A DNA stretch of 52,445 nucleotides from positions 1 through 52,445 of the forward strand of contig CAYYNP010000030.1 of the NCBI GenBank assembly GCA_964472545.1, written 5' to 3'. The position numbers were made by a program, and so were the translations under genes. Positions 34,677 through 43,092 of the stretch are shown one piece after another (within the stretch, counting starts at the first letter, position 1; the number at the start of each line of letters is the position of its first letter). A model generated the notes under the pieces. The model was not told the DNA's origin. It made no database searches and worked only from the letters and a program-made list of their open reading frames with translations. This DNA comes from CAYYNP01 sp964472545 (GTDB taxonomy: Bacteria; Planctomycetota; Planctomycetia; Pirellulales; Thermoguttaceae).

Positions 34677-36569
34677 TCAGAGGCGATGGCCGAGCGGCCC
34701 CTCCGCGGAGGCCAACTGCTTGCGGAGTCGATCGACGTGCTGGTGAAGCCGATCCAAATCGTGGACGAAACGCTCGACGCGGTCGCATTGCTGCTCCAAT
34801 CCGGCGAACACGCCGGCGGCCGGCGAGGCGTCTTTCCAGCGATCGGCCATTTGAGCGATCTCGCGGCGCAACCCCCGCCGCAACCGGCCGGTGAACAGCC
34901 AAATCAACACCAGGCACCAGAGGCCCAGCCAGAACCCGGCCGAAATGTAGAAGTCGAGCCCAAAGACCGGCACGTTCTCGCCGCCCAGCCAGGAGTCGTA
35001 GAAGAAGTTCCTGCCCAATCGATACAGCAACACGCCGAGCATGGCGATCAGGGCCAACTCGTATCGCCATCGAGTGAACCATCCGGTGTGGCGCCGGGCG
35101 AGCCGGCCGAGCAACGACTGGAGTTGGCCGGAGGCGTCGGCGACGAAGCTGCCGGCCGCACGGTCGGCCTCGGCGGCCACCACGTCGCGGTTGGTCGCCT
35201 CGCGATTAAGCCCGGCCTCGGCGGCGTAACCGTCCAACACCAGCGCGGCTTTGCGCAGCTCGGCCGGGTCCCAACATCCGGCCACGGCCCGGCGGCCGCT
35301 TTGTTCGGCGGTGCGCTGCTTGCGGCGTTTGTTCAACGAGCGGGCACCTTGCACGGCACCCCACAGCGCGATCTGTGCCGGCGTGCGTGCCTTCCAAAGC
35401 AATCGGCCGGCGATTAGGCCCCCCAGCCCATGATAGAGCCGCAATACCAACGAAAACGGGCTGAATCCCCAACGTGAAACCACCTGGCCCAGCAGCCGAC
35501 TCTCCCATTGGCGGCGGCAGGTCAACAGTTCGTCTTGCATGTTCTCGGCGAGTTCGGCCGCCAGCGGGGCCCGTTGTTCGTCGATCGCCGTGCGAAGCTG
35601 TGCGACCGCCGGCAACTGCGTGTCGATCAACTCGCGGCAGTTCGCCAGGGCCTCGTCGACCAGATCGAGGAAGTTCGCCCGGCGGATCCGCGCCGCGGCC
35701 GTACCGGCCAGACGCCTGGTGAGCAGATCGACCAGTTCGGCGAATTGGCCGCGCGGCGCCAGGCCGTTGCGTGCGTCGTCGAGCGCGGCGAGCGAATCGA
35801 CCAGAAAGAGTTGACCGGTACAGTAGTGTCGCTCGAGCACGGCCCGCCAGTCGTCGCGAACGTCCTCGTCGACGTCGGCGTGGGTCTGCACAAAGACCAG
35901 CCGCGCGCCGCCGGCCGCGGCGTCTAACTCGTCGGCCACCCGAGCACTGCGATATTTCTGCTGCGTGGCGGTGACCAACAGCACGTCGCAATGCGGCAAC
36001 AACCCACGCAGCCGCGCCAAATTACTCCCCCTCTCGTTGCGGGAGAGGGCCGGGGTGAGGGGGCGCTGGTTAACAACCCCGCCTTCCGTTGGAGCCTCTG
36101 TTGATGGCACCCGCTGGGTCGGGAAATCCTCCGCGCCCTCATATTCCGACGTGTCCGGATCCGGACAATCGATCAACACCAAGTTGGCCAACACGGGCAG
36201 ATCCCGATGAACGACGTCAACACTGCCCGGGTCGATTCCCAGCGCTTCCGGCGAGGCGCCGCTGCGGCAAACCATCATCGGCCGTGTGGTGGTGGGGCGG
36301 CGGCGTCCGGTCGACACCACTTCTTCGCCCAGCAGGGCGTTGACCAGGGCCGACTTTCCGGTGCCCGTGCCGCCGAGAGTGGCCACGACCAACGGCGCCG
36401 CCAGCCGCACTTTCAGGGTCGCGGCCCGCTCGGCAAGCCGGCCGATCAGTGCCTTGGGCGTTTCGGCCGCCTGCCACGGGGGCGCAGCGTCGGCCCAGCG
36501 CCGAAGCCTCCCCAATAGGGCGTCGACCTCGGCCAAGAGCTGCAATTGGGCCATTTCGTCGGTTGCCAT
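34677..36569 (-). CDS. Membrane-associated dynamin-like GTPase
   Basis: This 630-residue protein has a G domain in the first ~270 residues. Its motifs are G1 GGTGTGKS (66-73), a conserved Thr region RPTTTRPMM (G2), G3-like LIDCPDPDT (132-140) and G4-like FVQTHADVDED. A helical middle follows, then two membrane segments (YELALIAMLGVLLYRLG and YISAGFWLGLWCLVLIWLF) and a coiled C-terminal tail. The layout recalls bacterial dynamin-like GTPases that remodel membranes, but G3 lacks the standard glycine. Residues ~148-182 are an insertion between G3 and G4 encoded by a palindromic repeat (RPLTPALSRNERG). It is divergent from two Hsp70-like genes with 113 bases between. No ribosome binding site is visible. 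Confidence 0.8.
   Translation of the reverse strand: MATDEMAQLQLLAEVDALLGRLRRWADAAPPWQAAETPKALIGRLAERAATLKVRLAAPLVVATLGGTGTGKSALVNALLGEEVVSTGRRRPTTTRPMMVCRSGASPEALGIDPGSVDVVHRDLPVLANLVLIDCPDPDTSEYEGAEDFPTQRVPSTEAPTEGGVVNQRPLTPALSRNERGSNLARLRGLLPHCDVLLVTATQQKYRSARVADELDAAAGGARLVFVQTHADVDEDVRDDWRAVLERHYCTGQLFLVDSLAALDDARNGLAPRGQFAELVDLLTRRLAGTAAARIRRANFLDLVDEALANCRELIDTQLPAVAQLRTAIDEQRAPLAAELAENMQDELLTCRRQWESRLLGQVVSRWGFSPFSLVLRLYHGLGGLIAGRLLWKARTPAQIALWGAVQGARSLNKRRKQRTAEQSGRRAVAGCWDPAELRKAALVLDGYAAEAGLNREATNRDVVAAEADRAAGSFVADASGQLQSLLGRLARRHTGWFTRWRYELALIAMLGVLLYRLGRNFFYDSWLGGENVPVFGLDFYISAGFWLGLWCLVLIWLFTGRLRRGLRREIAQMADRWKDASPAAGVFAGLEQQCDRVERFVHDLDRLHQHVDRLRKQLASAEGPLGHRL
36029..36064. repeat. 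REP-like palindrome inside the GTPase gene
   Basis: CCCTCTC (36029-36035) pairs with GAGAGGG (36043-36049), and the outer C-run pairs with the G-run ending at 36064. On the coding strand it reads PLTPALSRNERG, a peptide that I recognise as a typical translation of a widespread bacterial repeat. Confidence 0.75.
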
Positions 36570-36682
36570 GAATCAAGGATAGCAGACGCAGGACGCGGCG
36601 TCAGTGGTGCCCGACCGCCTTGAGGCAGGGTGAATTGCGCAGTAAACTTGTCTGTTTGGCCCCCTTCTCGACCGCTTCTCCC

Positions 36683-38662
36683 ATGCCGCACGAAACACCG
36701 ATAGGCATCGATCTGGGTACGACCAATTCGGCCGTTGCGTCGGTCGATGCGTCGGGCCGCTCGGCCGTAATCCCCAACTCCGAGGGGGAGCTTATAACTC
36801 CGAGTATCGTGCTTTTCGGCGATCGAGAGGTCGTCGTGGGCAAAGAGGCCCGCAGCGCCACCACGGTCAATCCCGAATTGGTCGTCGAATGGGTCAAACG
36901 CGACATGGGCCAGCCGGCCTACAGCCGGCCGATCCGCGGGCAGCAGCTCCCGCCGGAGGTGATTCAGGCCTGCATCTTGCGGAAACTCAACGCCGACGCC
37001 ACCGGTGCAGTCGGCCCTGGCGGCCGGGCGGTAATTACCGTGCCGGCCTATTTCGACGAGCCGCGGCGCAAGGCGACCGCCGACGCCGGCGAGATGGCCG
37101 GCATCGACGTGCTGGATATCGTCAACGAGCCGACCGCCGCCGCTTTGGCCTTCGCCGAGACGCTCGGCTTCCTCTCGCCGACCGGGGCCCCGAAGGAGTC
37201 GATGCGGGTGTTGGTCTACGATCTGGGCGGCGGCACGTTCGACGTCACACTGCTGGATTTGGCCCCGGCCAATATCTGCACCCTGGCCACCGACGGCGAC
37301 GTGCAACTCGGCGGCTACGACTGGGACCAGCGGCTGGCCGACCACGTGGCCGAGGCGTTCGTGCAGACGTATCAGGTCGACCCGCGGCAGGACCCGGCGG
37401 CCAACAACCGGCTGCTGGCGGCGGTCACCGAAGCCAAACACACGCTCAGCGCCCGCAGCCGCGCCACGGTTCGGTTCGATCACGCCGGCCAGTCGTTCGA
37501 GATGCAGGTCACCCGCGACGAGTTCGCCGAGTTGACGGCCGACCTGCTCGAACGGACCGCCTACACCACGCGTCAGTTGCTCGGCGCGGCAAAGCTCGAC
37601 TTCCACGACGTCTCGCGCGTGCTGCTGGTGGGCGGGTCGACGCGGATGCCGATGGTCGCCGAGATGTTGCAGCAACTCACCGGCGTGACGCCCGACCATA
37701 CGGTCAATCCCGACGAGGCCGTCGCCCGCGGGGCCGCGCTCTATGCGGCCTTTCTGCTGGCGAAGCAGGCCGAAGGCGGTTCCCAGGCAACGTACGAGGT
37801 CACCAACGTCAACGCTCATAGCCTGGGCATCGAAGGCATCGACCAGGAGACGATGCGGAAGACCAACGTGATCTTGATCCCCCGCAACACGCCGCTGCCG
37901 GCGGTGTTTGCCGAGAAGTTCGTCACCAAGAAGCAGGGGCAGCGGTCGATCGTGATCCAGGTGCTCGAAGGCGAGAGTTCTTTGCCCGGCGAGTGTTCGG
38001 CCATCGGCCGGACCGTAATCCGCGACCTACCCGACGGGCTTCCCCAGGGCTGGCCGATCGAGGTCACGTTTCGTTACGGCACCAACGGCCGGCTGAGCGT
38101 GCACGCGGTGGTGCCGGGCACGCAACAGAACGCGGCGCTGGAGTTGGAACGTACCGTGGGGCTGTCCAACGAAGGCATCGCGCGGTGGAAGCGGCCGGTC
38201 GGCGCTTCGGCGGGCTTCGACGCCTTTGAAGAGATGGTGGCCGACGTGTTGGGGCCAGCGACGGCGCAGGCGTCGACGGCCGGCCAACCGCAACCGGCCA
38301 CGGCGACCGAGGGCGGCCAGCGGTGGTCGGGGCAGAGCGCCGCGGTGCCCCAGGAGGCTTCGGGACCCGGGGCTTCGGCGGCCTCTGCCTCCAGTTCCCC
38401 GAATGACACATCTGGGGCATCGCTGCGGTCAGCCACCAGCCACCTTGAGGCCACCAACAACCCGGCCGCCACCAGCCACCCCGAGGCCGATCCGCCCGCA
38501 CCTGCACCGCCGGCTCGTTCGCCCAACGCCGGTCGGCGAAAGCGGATGCCCCGCGGTGTCGTGATCTTGATCGGCTACGTAACTTCCGCCGTCCTCGGCC
38601 TGGGCCTGGGCTATCTGGTGCTGCACCTTTGTCGGCCCGACCGTTTTCCCCTGCCCTGGTAG
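36683..38662 (+). CDS. Hsp70-like ATPase with C-terminal membrane anchor
   Basis: This 659-residue protein has a full Hsp70 nucleotide-binding domain (1-~385): IGIDLGTTNSAVASVD, VITVPAYFDEPRRKAT, DIVNEPTAAALAF, YDLGGGTFDVTLLD and LLVGGSTRMPMV. A beta substrate-binding-like domain (~390-510) follows. In place of the alpha lid there is a long Ala/Thr/Pro/Ser-rich linker and a single membrane helix (GVVILIGYVTSAVLGLGLGY) close to the end. The linker contains a 16-base sequence also found at 44912. It is the first of two tandem Hsp70-like genes and divergent from the membrane GTPase. A role in handling a membrane-bound client is plausible. No ribosome binding site is visible before the ATG. Confidence 0.9.
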   Translation: MPHETPIGIDLGTTNSAVASVDASGRSAVIPNSEGELITPSIVLFGDREVVVGKEARSATTVNPELVVEWVKRDMGQPAYSRPIRGQQLPPEVIQACILRKLNADATGAVGPGGRAVITVPAYFDEPRRKATADAGEMAGIDVLDIVNEPTAAALAFAETLGFLSPTGAPKESMRVLVYDLGGGTFDVTLLDLAPANICTLATDGDVQLGGYDWDQRLADHVAEAFVQTYQVDPRQDPAANNRLLAAVTEAKHTLSARSRATVRFDHAGQSFEMQVTRDEFAELTADLLERTAYTTRQLLGAAKLDFHDVSRVLLVGGSTRMPMVAEMLQQLTGVTPDHTVNPDEAVARGAALYAAFLLAKQAEGGSQATYEVTNVNAHSLGIEGIDQETMRKTNVILIPRNTPLPAVFAEKFVTKKQGQRSIVIQVLEGESSLPGECSAIGRTVIRDLPDGLPQGWPIEVTFRYGTNGRLSVHAVVPGTQQNAALELERTVGLSNEGIARWKRPVGASAGFDAFEEMVADVLGPATAQASTAGQPQPATATEGGQRWSGQSAAVPQEASGPGASAASASSSPNDTSGASLRSATSHLEATNNPAATSHPEADPPAPAPPARSPNAGRRKRMPRGVVILIGYVTSAVLGLGLGYLVLHLCRPDRFPLPW

Positions 38663-38716
38663 ACAACACGTTGGTAGACAACACGTTGGTAGACAACGCC
38701 TTGGTAGACAACAGAA
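38657..38716 (+). repeat. Four tandem 15-base repeats carrying the stop codon
   Basis: The unit TGGTAGACAACACGT occurs four times, the last two with changes. The first copy supplies the last Trp codon and the TAG stop of the upstream Hsp70-like gene. Because 15 is a multiple of 3, each copy repeats TGG-TAG in the same frame. Confidence 0.9.
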
Positions 38717-38749
38717 CTTCCCCGTTTTTCGACGAGAATCGAACGCGAA

Positions 38750-40297
38750 ATGACCACCCCTGCGACCCCTATTGTCGGCATTGACCTCGGCACGACCTAC
38801 TCCGTCGTTTCCCGGCTGGACGAACGCGGCCAGCCGGTCACGCTGGTCAACTCCGAAGGCGACCGCGTGACGCCCAGCGTCGTGCTATTCGACGGCGACG
38901 ACGTGGTGGTAGGCAAAGAGGCGCTGAAGGCAATGGCCACCGAGGCCGACAGCGTGGCCGAATGCTCCAAGCGCGACATGGGCTACCGCGTCTTCCACAA
39001 GATCTTCGGCGGACGGCAATATCCGCCAGAGGTGATCGAGGCCTGGATCCTCAACAAGTTGCGCAACGACACCGTCCGCCAGGTGGGGCCGTTTACCAAG
39101 GTCGTGGTCACCGTGCCTGCCTATTTCGACGAGGTCCGCCGCAAGGCCACCCAGGACGCCGGCTACATGGCCGGCTTCGAGGTGCTCGACATCATCAACG
39201 AGCCGACGGCCGCCGCGGTGGCCTTCGGTTTCCAGCAAGGCTTTCTCAACGAGAAGGGCAGCACGGACCGCCCCCGGCGGATCCTGGTTTACGATCTTGG
39301 CGGCGGCACGTTCGACGTCACCGTGATGGAGATTCGCGGCACCGAGTTCGTGGCCCTCTCGACCGACGGCGACGTGCGACTCGGCGGATACGACTGGGAC
39401 CAGCGGCTGGTCGACCTGGTGGCCGAGAGTTTCATTCGCGAGCACTACGCCGATCCCCGCGAAGACCCCAGCACGGCCGGCAAGCTCTGGCGGGAATGTG
39501 AAGACGCCAAGCGGACCCTCTCCGCCCGCGGCAAGGCCTCGGTGGCCTGCGACTACAAAGGCTATTCCTCCCGCGTGGAGGTCACTCGGCAGCAGTTCGA
39601 GGAGGCCACCAAAGACCTCGTCGAGCGAACCCGCTTTACCACCGTCAAAACCCTCGAAGCGGCCGGGCTGCAATGGTCGGACCTGGAACGCCTGTTGCTG
39701 GTGGGCGGCTCGACACGGATGCCGATGGTCGCCGCCATGCTCGAAGAAGTTTCCGGCATGCCGCCGGACGCCTCGGTAGCCGCCGACGAAGCGGTGGCCC
39801 ACGGCGCAGCGTTGCGAGCCGGGCTGGTCTTGGCCCAACAGCGCGGCGAGGCCCCCACGTTTGCCATCAAGAACGTCAACTCCCACAGCCTCGGCGTCGT
39901 CGGCCGCGACCCACAGACCAACCGCCGCCGCAACGGCATCCTGATCCCCCGCAACACGCCGTTGCCGATCACCGCCAAACGGACCTTCAAGACGTCGAAG
40001 GCTAACCAGAAGTCGATCCTGGTCCAGATCGTCGAAGGCGAGAGCCCCTCGGCCGACGACTGCACCCAGATCGGCCGCTGCTCGGTCCGCGACCTGCCGG
40101 CCAACCTGCCGGCCCAATCGCCCGTGGCCGTGCTCTTCCACTACGAGCCCAACGGCCGGCTGAAGGTGCAGGTCACCATTCCCAACACCGACCGCACGGT
40201 CGAGACCGAGATCGTCCGCGAGAACAGCCTCAGCAAAGAGCACATGGACGGCTGGCGGAAGTTCATCTGCCAGATGGAAGCGACGGATTATCGGTAG
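38750..40297 (+). CDS. Hsp70-like ATPase lacking the C-terminal lid
   Basis: This 515-residue protein has the Hsp70 ATPase domain (VGIDLGTTYSVVSRLD, VVTVPAYFDEVRRKAT, DIINEPTAAAVAFGF, YDLGGGTFDVTVME, LLVGGSTRMPMV). It also has a beta substrate-binding domain, but stops ~100 residues before the usual DnaK length, with no alpha-helical lid and no membrane segment. It is a clear paralogue of the preceding gene (shared VNSHSLG, ILIPRNTPLP and VEGES blocks), so the pair arose by duplication. It lies 87 bases downstream across a 15-base tandem repeat and is probably co-transcribed. No DnaJ or GrpE gene is adjacent. It probably partners the anchored paralogue. Confidence 0.92.
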   Translation: MTTPATPIVGIDLGTTYSVVSRLDERGQPVTLVNSEGDRVTPSVVLFDGDDVVVGKEALKAMATEADSVAECSKRDMGYRVFHKIFGGRQYPPEVIEAWILNKLRNDTVRQVGPFTKVVVTVPAYFDEVRRKATQDAGYMAGFEVLDIINEPTAAAVAFGFQQGFLNEKGSTDRPRRILVYDLGGGTFDVTVMEIRGTEFVALSTDGDVRLGGYDWDQRLVDLVAESFIREHYADPREDPSTAGKLWRECEDAKRTLSARGKASVACDYKGYSSRVEVTRQQFEEATKDLVERTRFTTVKTLEAAGLQWSDLERLLLVGGSTRMPMVAAMLEEVSGMPPDASVAADEAVAHGAALRAGLVLAQQRGEAPTFAIKNVNSHSLGVVGRDPQTNRRRNGILIPRNTPLPITAKRTFKTSKANQKSILVQIVEGESPSADDCTQIGRCSVRDLPANLPAQSPVAVLFHYEPNGRLKVQVTIPNTDRTVETEIVRENSLSKEHMDGWRKFICQMEATDYR

Positions 40298-40309
40298 CTG
40301 AGGTGAACT

Positions 40310-40506
40310 CGGGTGGCCCCGCCGCTTTTCCGCAGCAAGCGTCGCCACTTCTTCCACATAGTCGGAAAAGCGTCGGGGTTGCGGAGCAACAAGAGGTTTC
40401 GCGCCCGATGATATCACCTCCTGTGGCTGCGCCACCCGGACGCTCTTGCGAATCATGTCGGTCATGATGGCAAAGCCCTCTGCGCAAGAGCGGCCGGGCC
40501 ACCCAC
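40310..40506. repeat. Nested palindromes between convergent genes
   Basis: CGCTTTTCCG (40323-40332) pairs with 40363-40372. CGCTCTTGCG (40441-40450) pairs with 40483-40492, and their flanking CCGG bases also match. GGGTGGCCC near 40311 pairs with GGGCCACCC near 40497. The set fills the gap between the convergent Hsp70-like and DUF6288 genes and may stop transcription from both sides. Confidence 0.6.
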
Positions 40507-40518
40507 GAATCGAGCGAG

Positions 40519-42927
40519 TTACTTCTCGGAAAAGTCACCCACCGATCGAACCACCGGCGGATTCGCGTCGTTCTCGATCAGCGCAATCACTTCGTCGATC
40601 GACACTACGCTCGGATCGCTCTCGTTCGATCGGGCACGATCGGTCAACACCGACCGGCGTAACTCGCGGAGTTGGGGGAGTACTTCCTTCGCCGCGCCGC
40701 CGTATTGCTTCAGGCAGTTCAGACAAAACGGCAACCGCCGGCCGAAGCCCCAGCGGTTCGGTTCGACCAACTGAATGCACAACGGCATGCCCTCTCGGAT
40801 GTGAAGCTCCGAGAGCAGCTTCAACCCGGCCAGACGAACGCCGTCGGCGAACATGATGCCGCTGGGTGGCATCTCGCGGGTGGCGTCGACGATCAACGGC
40901 AGGAATTCGGCCAACTGCCGGTCGTCCTCGAGGTTGGCATAGAGATTCTGCAGTTTGCCGCGGGTGCGGCCGTCTTCGTTGGTCAAAATGCTCTTGACCG
41001 CCTCGTAAAGCAGGCGGCGATCGACGTCGCCCAACGACGCCACCAACGTGCCGGCGGCCCGGCCGCGCGAACGGTCGAACAGCGCGATGGCCACGGACCG
41101 CTGGACCATGTTGCGTGGGTCGGCGGCGTTGCGGCGCGTGGCCAGCTTCAACAAGTCGATCGTCGCCGCCTCGCGCGTCGGCTGATCCATCTCGACGATC
41201 GCCGCCACCGCCAGGCATTGCAGCCAAGGATCGTTGGTGGTGAGCAGTTCGCGGAGTTTCACGGCCGTGCTCTGTGCACGCACGCCTTGCCGAGCGATCG
41301 CTTCACACGCCCCGTAGCGGGCGTTGGGATCGTCGCTATCGAGCATCGCGCCGAGTTGCTTCGAGAAATCGCCTTCATGGTGAGCCAGACTCTCGGCGGC
41401 CCGTTTCCGCACGACCGGCGACCAACTCGACAGCCGCCTAAGCAACTCCGCATCGCTGAGATGATCGTAGCTGGTGCCCCGATCCCAGAAGGTGAAATGG
41501 CGGCCGGCAGCGATGACGCCTTCCGTCTCCTTCTCCGAAAGCGGCGGCGACGTGGGCGCCTTCTTGCCGGTGATGTACAGGCTTCGTAGCGGCAACGCGT
41601 AGCTCAGTAAATACGCTCCCGTGCTGTCCCATCCGCCGTACGAATGGCCGCCCGAATTGGCCGGCGAGCCTTGGTAGGCGAAACTCCCATCGTACGCCCG
41701 GGCGAGGTCGTAGTACCAGGCGGTCTCCTTGAAGTAGGCGGCCGTGGCCACGGGGCCGGCCCGCGACACGCCCGGCATGGCCCAGAGCATGTTGAAGAAG
41801 TTGCCCGTGTGGCCCGTTTCGCGCTCGTTGTAGGCGGCGGTCGTCATCCGCGAGAAATAGGCGGTCGCCGTACGATCGCCCAGCAGATCGAAGAGGACGG
41901 CGCCGATAGCGTTCTTGCCGTTGTCGTCGTGCTCCATCCACGGGTCGTGGTCGCCGTAAGGGATCGAGCCTTTGTTGACGTACCAGGAGAGAAACCGCCG
42001 GGAGTGGGTGATCGCCAGATCGAGCCGCTCGTGTTCGACGCCGGCCTTGCGGGCAAGCACGAGCGACGTGGTCAGCACGAGCCCCGGCTGGTTCATACAC
42101 CCATAGCCGTTACAAATACCGCTCGGCGCGGCGAACTTGTGTCCCCAAGTACCCACGTTGCTCTGCCCATGGGCGATCTCCAGCGTGATCCGCTGCAAGC
42201 CGGGCAGAATCGTCTTATCGCCGGTGGCCAGGTAATACTCGGCGAGAAACAGGTTGGCGTAGCCGTAGTGCCACGAGGCCATATCGACGCGGTGCATTTC
42301 GGCGACCTGTTTTGCGTAGCCGGCCAACAGCGGCAGGTACTGCTTGTCGCCGGAGGCCAACAGTGCCAGTGCATTGAGGTTGTTGGGAATCGACACACGA
42401 TCCAGCCCCTCGGCGGCGATCGCGCGGCAGCCTTGCTCGAAGATCGCGTTGGACTTCGCACAGCCGTAAGGAGCCGTGTCGGCGTAAGCTCCCAGCGTCT
42501 TCAGCCGCAGGGCGACCGATTCGGTCTTGCCTTCGCGCCAGCGGAGCAGCGACAACCGGCCGTCTTCGCGCCGCTCTGCAGCGGTGAGTGCTTTGGCGAA
42601 GACGATCCGTGCATCGTCGGCGAACGGGCGATCGCCGACGCCGAGAATCACGTCGCCTTCTTCCAGGACCCCGTCGGCGGGCGAGCCGGCAAAGACCCTC
42701 GTAATGAGGATCTGCCGGGCGTCGGTCGTGTGATGCCGCCATCCCCAGATCCAGCCGCGGGCGCCGGTCGCGCCGAGCGTCCAATCGTGCGTCGCGTCCG
42801 GCTGGCCGCCCTGGGTGAAATCGGGTACGGCCGTCTTGCCCGCCGCGGCGTGGGCGCAATTGGTGGAAACGCAAAACGCACACGCGAGAATCGCGAGCAG
42901 GGCCAATCGAATACAGCGGAGCAACAT
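40519..42927 (-). CDS. DUF6288-type secreted protein with PDZ and HEAT-like repeats
   Basis: This 802-residue protein has a signal peptide (LLRCIRLALLAILACAFCVS). Residues ~55-130 form a PDZ-like domain (VFAGSPADGVLEEGDVILGVG). A large helical region (~150-520) with NLFLAEYYLATGD, GYGCMNQPGLVL and SGGHSYGGWDSTG resembles alpha/alpha-barrel proteins and matches what I recall of DUF6288 proteins of planctomycetes. HEAT-like repeats (AAESLAHHEGDFSKQLGAML, ACEAIARQGVRAQ) fill ~540-760. The function is unknown; peptide or polysaccharide binding outside the cytoplasm is possible. ATG 42927 was chosen because it opens the signal peptide; AAAGGT upstream is a weak ribosome binding site. Confidence 0.8.
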   Translation of the reverse strand: MLLRCIRLALLAILACAFCVSTNCAHAAAGKTAVPDFTQGGQPDATHDWTLGATGARGWIWGWRHHTTDARQILITRVFAGSPADGVLEEGDVILGVGDRPFADDARIVFAKALTAAERREDGRLSLLRWREGKTESVALRLKTLGAYADTAPYGCAKSNAIFEQGCRAIAAEGLDRVSIPNNLNALALLASGDKQYLPLLAGYAKQVAEMHRVDMASWHYGYANLFLAEYYLATGDKTILPGLQRITLEIAHGQSNVGTWGHKFAAPSGICNGYGCMNQPGLVLTTSLVLARKAGVEHERLDLAITHSRRFLSWYVNKGSIPYGDHDPWMEHDDNGKNAIGAVLFDLLGDRTATAYFSRMTTAAYNERETGHTGNFFNMLWAMPGVSRAGPVATAAYFKETAWYYDLARAYDGSFAYQGSPANSGGHSYGGWDSTGAYLLSYALPLRSLYITGKKAPTSPPLSEKETEGVIAAGRHFTFWDRGTSYDHLSDAELLRRLSSWSPVVRKRAAESLAHHEGDFSKQLGAMLDSDDPNARYGACEAIARQGVRAQSTAVKLRELLTTNDPWLQCLAVAAIVEMDQPTREAATIDLLKLATRRNAADPRNMVQRSVAIALFDRSRGRAAGTLVASLGDVDRRLLYEAVKSILTNEDGRTRGKLQNLYANLEDDRQLAEFLPLIVDATREMPPSGIMFADGVRLAGLKLLSELHIREGMPLCIQLVEPNRWGFGRRLPFCLNCLKQYGGAAKEVLPQLRELRRSVLTDRARSNESDPSVVSIDEVIALIENDANPPVVRSVGDFSEK

Positions 42928-43092
42928 CGGCGTGGGTACCTTTCGGTGGGGAGGAGACGTTCTAAGTACGCCATTGTACCAAGCCACCGACGTCGTTTCA
43001 TCTTGTAACGGTCGTCGCGCATCGTCGGTGCCACGGCGCATTGTCAGGTCGGCGTTGCCAGAGGAACGCTGAAAACGTTCTACCAACGCCCC

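Noticed and set aside
38885..40465. Antisense open frame opposite the second Hsp70-like gene
   Set aside because: Mirror-codon composition; the plus strand has all Hsp70 motifs.
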